DNA of 12,666 nucleotides from assembly GCA_036501535.1 (NCBI GenBank), contig DASYAE010000072.1, positions 1-12,666 on the forward strand, read 5' to 3'. Made by a program: the position numbers and the translations under genes. Each line of letters begins with the position of its first letter. Position 1 is the first letter of the stretch. This document shows positions 1 to 5,562 of the stretch, piece after piece. The notes below the pieces were generated by a model. The model searched no databases. It was not told the origin of the DNA and saw only the letters and a list, made by a program, of their open reading frames with translations. This DNA comes from DASYAE01 sp036501535. GTDB lineage: Bacteria; Actinomycetota; Actinomycetes; Streptomycetales; Catenulisporaceae.

Positions 1-255
1 GTTGTTGTTGCCCGGCGACGGAGCCTGCGCCTCGTTATTGCTCCAATGCCACCACGCATCAATCGGCGCCCCATCACCGATACACGCAAACCACCCCTGA
101 TACCCCACCGTGACCTTACCGACCACATCACCCGGCGCACTAACCGCCGGCGTGGCGGCCGTGGCCGACGTCGCCGCGGCGATCCCTCCGGCGACCGACC
201 CGATCACCGGGAGCCCGGCCGCGGAGACCAGCAACTGCCTGCGGGTGACACCCAT
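1..255 (-). CDS. Exported protein, probable GH71/99-like glycoside hydrolase, N-terminal part only
   Basis: The gene runs off the left edge, so only the first 85 residues are visible. It starts at the ATG on the minus strand at 255-253, preceded by an AAGGAAAG ribosome site about 6 bases upstream. The N-terminus is a clear Tat-type signal: TRRQLL at residues 4-9, a hydrophobic stretch to about residue 30, then an Ala/Thr-rich region with likely cleavage near residue 38-42. The mature part begins GKVTVGYQGWF, then a Trp-rich segment (DAWWHWSNN). From memory this opening resembles secreted proteins annotated as glycoside hydrolase family 71/99-like, so a role in extracellular polysaccharide breakdown is inferred. 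No catalytic residues are in view. Codons near the window edge often end in T or G (GGT, GTG, GAT), unlike the C-rich neighbours, which may mean recent acquisition. A different secreted carbohydrate-active enzyme is possible. Confidence 0.6.
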   Translation of the reverse strand, partial: MGVTRRQLLVSAAGLPVIGSVAGGIAAATSATAATPAVSAPGDVVGKVTVGYQGWFACIGDGAPIDAWWHWSNNEAQAPSPGNNN

Positions 256-456
256 AACCGCTTTCCTTCCAGACACGAACCGCCGGGCGGCCGCATCGGG
301 CGACCTCACCGGCACTGACGGCTGATATTCAGGTGGAGCAACACCGGTCAGGCGTGCTCGGGATCCGACGCAGCAGCGGAACGGCGGGGCCGACCGGCCG
401 TTCCCCAGCATGCTGACGCGCCGATCAGCGGTTCGCCGGGCAAGGAGCAGTGCTCA

Positions 457-470
457 GGAAAGCGCTCTCC
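457..470. promoter_or_regulatory. Possible LacI-family operator
   Basis: GGAAAGCGCTCTCC is symmetric at six of seven base-pair positions around the central AGCGCT. This is the usual layout of LacI-family operators; the cellobiose regulator CebR of streptomycetes binds TGGGAGCGCTCCCA. It lies about 200 bp upstream of the exported carbohydrate-active protein at 1-255. Distance and one mismatch make this tentative. Confidence 0.25.
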
Positions 471-661
471 AGGTCGCAAGTGAAGCGGCAGCCCGCGATC
501 GTGTCAAGGGCGGAAACCGGCCAAAGCGGATCGGCCGGGCGACGGCGGACAGAGCCCGGATACAGCGGCGGAAGAACAATGGTCTGTGATGCTGAGGGCG
601 CGCCAGGTCGGCTCGGACCGAGCGCGGCCCGGCCCGAAAGGTCGGAAGTCTGGCTTCAGCA

Positions 662-675
662 GGACGGATCCGTCC
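662..675. repeat. Perfect 14-bp palindrome
   Basis: GGACGGATCCGTCC is its own reverse complement and lies inside the gene-poor stretch, with a second 13-base inverted repeat (GCTCGGACCGAGC, 611-623) 40 bp to the left. It could be a dimeric regulator site. Nothing adjacent identifies the regulator. Confidence 0.35.
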
Positions 676-1101
676 GGCTGGGGAACGGGATCCGGCATTC
701 GAGGCCGCACATCGTCCGAGAACTCAACCGGGTAAGCCGGCAGTGCTCATATGGAGCAAGAAGCGATCGCGCCACGCGGCACAAGCTCCTGCCACAGCCG
801 GGCCTTTGCCAATTTTTGACCGATGATCTACCAAACTTGGCGTAAGACATCCGAGGAATGCGACTCGCCTCCGGTTGCGGCTGCGGCAGAGCGGCTGCGT
901 GCACTGAGACAGTAAGACGCCCTCGGGGAGCCGACCCGCCACCGCTGCTGCCGCTGTGAGGGTCGGCGACCGCCGCACCCGGGAGAGCGCGTTCCAGCAC
1001 CCGTCTCGAGGCCAGAGCCTCGGTCGACGACGACGTTCACCGGTCTGGCCGACGCGTTCCTCCGTCTGGGGGTATAGCGGACGGATTGTCAGGTTCATGG
1101 C

Positions 1102-1126
1102 GTTACGCAATGCAGCGCTCGGGTAT
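1102..1126 (+). promoter_or_regulatory. Candidate stress-sigma promoter of katE
   Basis: GTTA at 1102-1105 is followed after 15 bases by GGGTAT at 1121-1126, about 43 bases before the katE ATG. The published form of general-stress sigma-B/F promoters in actinomycetes is GTTT or GNNT, 14-17 bases, then GGGTA(C/T), so three of four -35 bases and the whole -10 match. A second GGGTAT at 1070-1075 has no good -35. Catalase genes are often under such sigma factors. Confidence 0.4.
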
Positions 1127-1169
1127 GCGCCGACGGGTCGCCCGATCGTTCGATCTTCGAGGAGCCGCC

Positions 1170-3284
1170 ATGGCAGACGCAGCGAGCAACCACCGCGGCG
1201 CGGACCGGCGCCACGACCCGAAGGACGAGCAGCTCGAGCACGCGCGGGTGCGGCCCGACGGGACGCCGCAGACCACCGACCAGGGCGTGCGGGTCGACGA
1301 CACGGACAACTCGCTGCGCGCCGGCGAGCGCGGCCCGACGCTGCTGCAGGACTTCCACTTCCGGGAGAAGATCACCCGGTTCGACCACGAGCGCATCCCC
1401 GAGCGGGTGGTGCACGCGCGCGGAGCCGGGGCCTACGGCTACTTCGAGCTGACCGACTCGCTGGCCGAGTTCACCTGCGCCGAATTCCTGGGCGAGCCGG
1501 GCCTGCGCACGCCGGTGTTCGTGCGCTTCTCCACCGTGCAGGGCCCGCGCGGCTCCGCCGACACGGTGCGCGACGTGCGCGGCTTCGCCACGAAGTTCTA
1601 CACCCGCGCGGGGAACTACGACCTGGTCGGCAACAACATGCCGGTGTTCTTCATCCAGGACGCGGTCAAGTTCCCCGACTTCGTGCACGCGGTCAAGCCC
1701 GAGCCGCACAACGAGATCCCCACCGGCGCCTCCGCGCACGACACGTTCTGGGACTTCTGCTCGCTGCAGCCGGAGTCGACGCACATGCTGATGTGGGTGA
1801 TGTCCGACCGCGCCATCCCGCGCAGCTACCGGACGATGCAGGGCTTCGGCGTGCACACATTCCGCCTGGTCACCGCGGACGGCCGGGGCACGTTCGTCAA
1901 GTTCCACTGGCGGCCGAAGGCCGGCGTCGCGTCCCAGGTGTGGGACGAGGCGCAGATCACCGCCGGCCGGGACCCGGACTTCCACCGGCGCGACCTGTGG
2001 GACGCGATCGAGGCGGGGCTGTACCCGGAGTGGGAGTTCGGCGTGCAGCTGGTGCCCGAGCAGGACGAGTCGGCCTTCGACTTCGACCTGCTCGACCCGA
2101 CGAAGATCATCCCGGAGGAGCTGGTGCCGGTGCGCACGGTCGGCCGGATGGTGCTGGACCGCAATCCGGACAACTTCTTCGCCGAGACCGAGCAGATCGC
2201 CTTCCACACCGCGAACGTCGTGCCCGGCATCGACTTCAGCAACGACCCGCTGCTGCAGGGCCGCAACTTCTCCTACCTGGACACCCAGCTGATCCGGCTC
2301 GGCGGCCCGAACTTCGCGCAGCTGCCGGTCAACCGCCCGCTGGCGCCGGTGCGGCACAACCAGCGCGACGGCTACGGCCAGCACGCGGTGTACCCGGGGC
2401 CGAGCTACGCGCCGAACTCGCTCGGCGGCACCGAGGTCGCCGAGCCGGACACATCAGGGGTCTACCGGCACTACCAGCAGCGCGTCGACGGCGCCGCCGT
2501 GCGGCTGCGCAGTCCGAGCTTCGCAGACCATTACAGCCAGGCCGCGCTGTTCTGGAACAGCATGGCCGGCTGGGAGAAGCAGCACATCGTCGCGGCGTTC
2601 GCGTTCGAACTCGGCCACGTCGGCTCCGGCCGCGTGCGCGAACGGATGGTCGGCAACCTGGGACAGGTCGACGCGCAGCTGGCCGCACAGGTGGCCGAGC
2701 GGCTCGGCCTGCCGGCGCCCAAGGCCGACAAGAGTGCCAAGCCCGGCCAGAAGACCAAGACCAGCCAGAAGACGCCGGACCGCGGCCGCACCTCGCCCGC
2801 CCTCAGCCTCGCCAACCTGCTGACCGGCGAGGTGCGGGGGCGCAAGGTCGCCCTGCTCGGCGCCAACGGCGTCGATGCGCTGCAGGCGGCTGAAGTGCGC
2901 GAGCAGCTTCGCGCACGCGAGGTCCAGACGCAGCTCCTCGCACCGCACGCCGGGTCGCTCGGCCGTGACGGTCGGGCCGAGGCGGCCGTCGACGCGCCGA
3001 TCTCGATCGACAGCTCAGTGCTCTACGACGCTGTGATCGTGCTCGGCGGCGCGCAGTCGGCCGAGCAGCTGGACGGCGACGCCGAGGCCGCGCGGTTCCT
3101 GACCGAGGCGTATCGACACGGCAAGCCGATCGGCCTGCTCGCCGAAACGCGCCTGCTGTCCGAGGACGACGATGACGAAGGCGTCGTGCGGCACGCCGGC
3201 GCGGGCGAGTCGGTATCAGCGTTCACCCAGCGGTTCCTCGACGCGCTGGCGCGCCACCGCTTCCCGCAGCGCGAACCGCAGTAG
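1170..3284 (+). CDS. katE: Large-subunit monofunctional catalase, HPII/KatE type
   Basis: This 704-residue cytoplasmic haem catalase converts H2O2 to water and O2. The catalase core spans about residues 50-510: distal His82 (RVVHARGAGA), Asn155 in GNNMPVFF, and the proximal haem-ligand Tyr369 in GRNFSYLDTQ with Arg365 four residues before it. His346 lies 23 residues before the Tyr, the same spacing as the His-Tyr crosslink pair of E. coli HPII. The C-terminal part (about 555-700) is the class I glutamine-amidotransferase/DJ-1-like domain of large catalases; it has no Cys, so it is presumably structural. Core and tail are joined by a Lys-rich linker (518-540). The ATG at 1170 is chosen because AGGAG precedes it by 6 bases and MADAASN starts the conserved N-arm. 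Upstream in-frame starts would add 28 Arg-rich residues without a ribosome site. It appears monocistronic, closed by the hairpin at 3332-3361. Confidence 0.97.
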   Translation: MADAASNHRGADRRHDPKDEQLEHARVRPDGTPQTTDQGVRVDDTDNSLRAGERGPTLLQDFHFREKITRFDHERIPERVVHARGAGAYGYFELTDSLAEFTCAEFLGEPGLRTPVFVRFSTVQGPRGSADTVRDVRGFATKFYTRAGNYDLVGNNMPVFFIQDAVKFPDFVHAVKPEPHNEIPTGASAHDTFWDFCSLQPESTHMLMWVMSDRAIPRSYRTMQGFGVHTFRLVTADGRGTFVKFHWRPKAGVASQVWDEAQITAGRDPDFHRRDLWDAIEAGLYPEWEFGVQLVPEQDESAFDFDLLDPTKIIPEELVPVRTVGRMVLDRNPDNFFAETEQIAFHTANVVPGIDFSNDPLLQGRNFSYLDTQLIRLGGPNFAQLPVNRPLAPVRHNQRDGYGQHAVYPGPSYAPNSLGGTEVAEPDTSGVYRHYQQRVDGAAVRLRSPSFADHYSQAALFWNSMAGWEKQHIVAAFAFELGHVGSGRVRERMVGNLGQVDAQLAAQVAERLGLPAPKADKSAKPGQKTKTSQKTPDRGRTSPALSLANLLTGEVRGRKVALLGANGVDALQAAEVREQLRAREVQTQLLAPHAGSLGRDGRAEAAVDAPISIDSSVLYDAVIVLGGAQSAEQLDGDAEAARFLTEAYRHGKPIGLLAETRLLSEDDDDEGVVRHAGAGESVSAFTQRFLDALARHRFPQREPQ

Positions 3285-3331
3285 CAGACCGCTGACGTCC
3301 TCCGGCCGCACGGCGGCGCGCCGGAAGAGCA

Positions 3332-3361
3332 GGCGCCCGCGCCACCGAACGCGCGGGCGCC
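3332..3361. terminator. Bidirectional hairpin terminator between katE and the small acidic gene
   Basis: GGCGCCCGCGC at 3332-3342 pairs perfectly with GCGCGGGCGCC at 3351-3361 around an 8-base loop. It sits 47 bases after the katE stop and 10 bases beyond the stop of the converging gene. There is no T-tract, as is common for actinomycete terminators, so it can serve both strands. Confidence 0.75.
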
Positions 3362-3371
3362 GGCCGGGCCC

Positions 3372-3692
3372 TTACTCGCCCTCGTCCTTCGGCGGGGCGA
3401 ACTGGGAGCACTCGGCCTCGCCCGGCCGCTCGCCGGTCCCGGTGCGCAGCCCGCGGGTCACCTCGTCCGCATCCTGCGAATCCCCGGCCGGCCCCGCTGC
3501 GCCGTCGTCCGAGTCCGACCGCTCGCCGTGCACGGTCTCGTGCGCCTTCTGCAGGCTCTCGTGTACCGGGTCCCGGTGCGCCTCGTCGTGCACGGCACGC
3601 TCCCACTCCCCGCGGTGCTCGTGCCCGGAGGCGTGCGCGGCCTCGGGGTCGGCCGCGTCTTCGAGCGGAGGCTGTTGTTTCGGTCCCGCCAT
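3372..3692 (-). CDS. Small acidic, His-rich hypothetical protein
   Basis: A 106-residue product with no family I recognise. It is very hydrophilic and low in complexity: rich in Glu, Asp, Ala, Gly and Pro, with a His-rich central part (HASGHEHRGEWERAVHDEAH, about residues 20-39) and a short amphipathic repeat-like stretch (VHESLQKAHETVHGE). There is no signal peptide or membrane segment and little predicted order, so it is likely a small soluble, largely disordered protein. The ATG at 3692 lies 11 bases after AAGGAG. A GTG three codons earlier (3701) is only 2 bases from AAGGAG, which is too close. It lies 49 bases downstream of the LLM relic on the same strand and converges on katE, sharing its terminator. 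The strong ribosome site and third-position G/C support it being real; the His clusters could bind metal, but that is speculation. Confidence 0.6.
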   Translation of the reverse strand: MAGPKQQPPLEDAADPEAAHASGHEHRGEWERAVHDEAHRDPVHESLQKAHETVHGERSDSDDGAAGPAGDSQDADEVTRGLRTGTGERPGEAECSQFAPPKDEGE

Positions 3693-3741
3693 CGCGATCA
3701 CTGCTCCTTCGGTGTCGTGTTCGCCGTTCCCGCCGCGCTGC

Positions 3742-4035
3742 TCAGAGCTGCTGCAGCTGCGGAAGCAGGCGCTTCTCCGCCCAGTCGATGAACGGCCGCT
3801 GCTGCGCGCCGCCGATCTGGACCAGCGCGACCTCGGTGAATCCGGCGTCCTTGTAAGCGCGTACGGCCTCGACGAAGGCGTCCACGTCGTCGCCGCACGG
3901 GATCGCCTGCGCCACGTCCTGCGGCGTGACGAACCGGCTGGCCGCGGCGAACGACGCCGGGCCGGGCAGCTCGGCGTTCACGAGGTCGCGCGGGCCGCTC
4001 TGCTCGCCCATCATCGTGTATCCGATTTGCACCAT
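3742..4035 (-). pseudogene. F420-dependent LLM-class oxidoreductase relic with internal in-frame deletion
   Basis: The frame encodes 97 residues, against about 310-330 for the family (F420-dependent, G6PDH-like, TIGR03557 type). Residues 1-19 (MVQIGYTMMGEQSGPRDLV) match the family's authentic N-terminus, first strand of the TIM barrel. From residue 20 on (NAELPGPASFAAASRFV to QIGGAQQRPFIDWAEKRLLP) the sequence matches the authentic C-terminal 75-80 residues. The roughly 220 residues between, which form most of the barrel and the F420 and substrate pockets, are absent, yet the frame is intact across the junction. A working enzyme is therefore unlikely; whether a small protein is made is unknown. 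No ribosome site precedes the ATG, so it may be leaderless from the candidate promoter at 4045-4069. The family assignment rests on recognising both ends. An assembly collapse could mimic this. Confidence 0.8.
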
Positions 4036-4044
4036 TGACTGCGG

Positions 4045-4069
4045 ATGCCCCCGACCCCGGCCGCGAAAC
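4045..4069 (-). promoter_or_regulatory. Candidate promoter of the LLM relic
   Basis: On the minus strand GTTT (4069-4066) is followed after exactly 15 bases by GGGCAT (4050-4045), one base from the GGGTAT of stress-sigma promoters. The ATG begins 9 bases beyond the -10, which would give a leaderless or near-leaderless transcript and would explain the absent ribosome site. Confidence 0.35.
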
Positions 4070-4075
4070 CCCGCC

Positions 4076-4120
4076 GGATCATGCGGTGGATCACTGTGTT
4101 GGATCACCGTGTTGGATCAC
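4076..4120. repeat. Four GGATCA direct repeats spaced 12-13 bp
   Basis: GGATCA begins at 4076, 4088, 4101 and 4114, so the spacings are 12, 13 and 13. The last three units are GGATCAC, and two share the 13-base unit GGATCACCGTGTT or its one-base variant. Spacing of slightly over one helical turn would put the copies on nearly one face of the DNA, as in an array of regulator sites. The array lies just upstream of the LLM relic's candidate promoter. Confidence 0.6.
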
Positions 4121-4256
4121 CGGACGCCGTCCGGGTGAACCGGCACGTGCGGGCGCTCGAAGGCGGGGAATGCGGGAAGTCGGCGTCCGCGGGTGGTTCT
4201 CGAGGCCGGCGAGCTTCCCGGCGCCGGACAGGACGCCTCAGACCCTGACGTAACCA

Positions 4257-4283
4257 GGGTGGCAAGGCGACGGAACCGGGTAC
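4257..4283 (+). promoter_or_regulatory. Candidate promoter of the Ku relic-ligase pair
   Basis: GGGT at 4257-4260 fits the GNNT form of a stress-sigma -35 and is followed after 17 bases by GGGTAC at 4278-4283. The ATG at 4339 lies 55 bases further on. The -10 sits in the palindrome CGGGTACCCG. The -35 is weakly constrained and the spacing is at the long limit. Confidence 0.3.
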
Positions 4284-4338
4284 CCGCAAGTGCGCAGCCG
4301 CGCAGCGAGGTCTCGCCACGACAGGGAAGGCGGGTGCC

Positions 4339-4500
4339 ATGGCGCGCCCCATATGGTCCGGGAACCCGACGTTCGGGCTGGTCGCCGTGCTCACCGTGCC
4401 CGTGGTGCTCCACGCGGCGGCGAGCGGCAACACCGCGCGGTTCCACGAGCTGGAACGCGGCACCCGCGCCCCGCGCGGCAGGAATAGGAAGGCCGCCTGA
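4339..4500 (+). pseudogene. ku: Ku (NHEJ end-binding protein) N-terminal stub
   Basis: The frame gives 53 residues, against about 270-350 for actinomycete Ku. Residues 1-42 match the Ku N-terminus: MARPIWSG, then FGLV, VPVVLHAAA and ARFHELERGT in the expected order, with about two extra residues before VPV. The last 11 residues (RAPRGRNRKAA) are basic and may come from the Lys/Arg-rich C-terminal tail of Ku, which would make this a large in-frame internal deletion rather than a simple truncation. The ring-forming core that encircles DNA ends is missing, so classical Ku function is lost. Expression signals remain: GGGAAGG lies 8 bases before the ATG, and the TGA overlaps the ligase ATG by one base (TGATG), so translating the stub probably still couples into the ligase. 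There is no room downstream for the missing part in another frame. A short regulatory leader peptide is an alternative role. Confidence 0.8.
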
Positions 4501-5498
4501 TGCCGGCGAACCGGGTCCGGGGCAACTCGTGGGCCGGGCTGCCCGGTATCAAGCCGATGCTGGCCACCCTCGGCCAGCTGCCGCCCGCCGCGCAGGACCC
4601 TGATTTCGCCTACGAGATCAAGTGGGACGGGGTGCGCGCCGTCGGCTACGTCGCAGGGCACAGGTTCCACCTCGTCTCGCGCAACGACCGCGACATCACC
4701 GTCGCCTACCCGGAACTCGTGCCGGGCCGGGCGCCGGCCGGCGGCGACCTGGTCCTGGACGGCGAGATCGTGGCCTTCGACCGACAGGGCAAGCCGTCGT
4801 TCGCCGCGCTCCAGCCACGCATGCACCTGCGCGACGAAACGCGCATCGCCCGGGAGAGCGAGCGGTCGCCGGCGGCCTACGTCGTCTTCGACGTGCTGCA
4901 CCGGCACGGCAGGGACCTGACCCGCCTGCCCTACCGCGAGCGGCGCGACATCCTCGAGTCGATCGAGCTGCCCGACGGATCGGGATGGCAGTGCCCTGCC
5001 TACCAGCTCGGCGACGGGGCCGCGCTCTACGCGGCGACCCGGGAGCAGGGCCTGGAGGGCGTCATGGCCAAGGCGGCCGGCTCGCTCTACCGTCCCGGCG
5101 CCCGCAGCGCCGACTGGATCAAGGTCAAGCACCTGCACGAGCAGGAGGTCGTCGTGGGCGGCTGGACCGAGGGCGAGGGGCGCCGCGCCGGGGTCTTCGG
5201 CGCCCTGCTGCTCGGCGTGCCCGGCGAGCACGGGCTCGACTACGTCGGCAACGTCGGCACCGGCTTCACCGACCGGGACCTGCACGAGCTCGGCCGCCGC
5301 CTCGAAGCGCTCGCCGCGGACCGCAGTCCGTTCGCCGGCCACCTGCCGGCGAGCGCGGCGCGCGCGGCCCACTGGGTCGAGCCCGAGCTCGTCGCCGAGG
5401 TCACCTACGTCGAGCGGACCCGCGACGGCTATCTGCGCACCCCCTCGTGGCGCGGCCTGCGCACCGACAAGGAGCCGGCGGACATCAACGTCGAGTAG
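4500..5498 (+). CDS. ATP-dependent DNA ligase, LigD/LigC ligase-domain type
   Basis: A 332-residue standalone ligase of the bacterial NHEJ type, which seals nicks through an enzyme-adenylate intermediate. The motifs are in order. Motif I is YEIKWDGVRA with nucleophile Lys41, followed by SRNDRD (60-65). Motif III is LVLDGEIVAFD with Glu89, then YVVFDVLH (127-134). Motif IV is EGVMAKAAGSLYRPG (186-200). Motif V is DWIKVK (205-210). The OB-fold end is ELVAEVTYVERTRDGYLRTPSWRGLR (296-321). The length fits the ligase domain of LigD or LigC, with no polymerase or nuclease domain attached. AGGAAGG precedes the ATG by 7 bases, and the start overlaps the Ku-stub stop, so the two were one operon. Nothing in the protein looks damaged. 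With local Ku gone, it may depend on a Ku encoded elsewhere or act in Ku-independent repair. Confidence 0.95.
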   Translation: MPANRVRGNSWAGLPGIKPMLATLGQLPPAAQDPDFAYEIKWDGVRAVGYVAGHRFHLVSRNDRDITVAYPELVPGRAPAGGDLVLDGEIVAFDRQGKPSFAALQPRMHLRDETRIARESERSPAAYVVFDVLHRHGRDLTRLPYRERRDILESIELPDGSGWQCPAYQLGDGAALYAATREQGLEGVMAKAAGSLYRPGARSADWIKVKHLHEQEVVVGGWTEGEGRRAGVFGALLLGVPGEHGLDYVGNVGTGFTDRDLHELGRRLEALAADRSPFAGHLPASAARAAHWVEPELVAEVTYVERTRDGYLRTPSWRGLRTDKEPADINVE

Positions 5499-5524
5499 CG
5501 CGAGTAGTGGCCGGGAACGACAGC

Positions 5525-5552
5525 GCGGCGCGGCGCCGGAGCGCCGCGCCGC
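5525..5552. terminator. Bidirectional terminator between ligase and MFS transporter
   Basis: GCGGCGCGGCGC at 5525-5536 pairs over all 12 bases with GCGCCGCGCCGC at 5541-5552 around the loop CGGA. Read on the minus strand the loop is UCCG closed by C-G, a stable UNCG tetraloop. It lies 26 bases past the ligase stop and 10 bases past the stop of the converging transporter gene. Confidence 0.85.
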
Positions 5553-5562
5553 CGGGCGGGAG

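Larger units (their letters stand above)
256..1169. other. Long gene-poor region with inverted repeats, upstream of katE
   Basis: About 900 bases separate the exported-protein start from the catalase start. Open frames exist on both strands but their products are Arg/Ser/Pro-rich, lack any family signature and show none of the third-position G/C bias of the real genes. I see instead a set of inverted repeats. GGAACGGC at 378-385 pairs with GCCGTTCC at 397-404. A LacI-operator-like GGAAAGCGCTCTCC lies at 457-470. GCTCGG/CCGAGC sits around one base at 611-623. There is a perfect 14-bp palindrome at 662-675. GCCAA at 808-812 faces TTGGC at 837-841 in an AT-richer patch. The last 100 bases hold the probable katE promoter. 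The rest may be decayed sequence or contain an unrecognised RNA. I see no tRNA or rRNA. Confidence 0.5.
4036..4338. other. Divergent spacer between the LLM relic and the Ku relic
   Basis: This 303-base spacer has no gene I can support. It holds, from left to right: a candidate minus-strand promoter (4045-4069); four GGATCA repeats (4076-4120); an imperfect inverted repeat, CACCGGAC with GTCCGGGTG, directly after them (about 4119-4138); and, nearer Ku, a 10-bp palindrome CGGGTACCCG (4277-4286) containing a GGGTAC -10-like element. It looks like a working divergent control region rather than debris, although both flanking genes are broken. Confidence 0.5.

Noticed and set aside
378..404. Hairpin as a terminator of the left-edge gene
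   Set aside because: It lies upstream of that gene's start, so it cannot end its transcript; no plus-strand gene precedes it.
450..845. 131-codon open frame on the plus strand in the gene-poor region, with AAGGAG near a GTG
   Set aside because: The ribosome-like site is only 2 bases from the start, codon third positions show no G/C bias and the product is Arg/Ser-rich with no recognisable motif.
724..1110. Overlapping minus-strand open frames upstream of katE
   Set aside because: The products look like translated high-GC noise (Arg, Pro, Cys runs), no ribosome site, and they cover the katE promoter.
1095..2384. 429-codon minus-strand open frame opposite katE
   Set aside because: Antisense shadow produced by the codon bias of the catalase; no family features.
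956..2893. 645-codon plus-strand open frame overlapping katE
   Set aside because: It is an Arg/Ala/Pro-rich shadow of the catalase in another frame; the catalase frame has all expected motifs.
4036..4107. N-terminal extension of the LLM relic to 4107
   Set aside because: The extra 24 residues come from the GGATCA repeats and promoter region, while MVQIGYTMM is the authentic family N-terminus.
4076..4120. CRISPR array
   Set aside because: The repeat unit is about 13 bp with almost no spacer, far shorter than CRISPR repeats, and no cas genes are present.
4104..5372. 422-codon minus-strand open frame opposite Ku and ligase
   Set aside because: Shadow frame; the ligase and Ku motifs on the plus strand explain the region.
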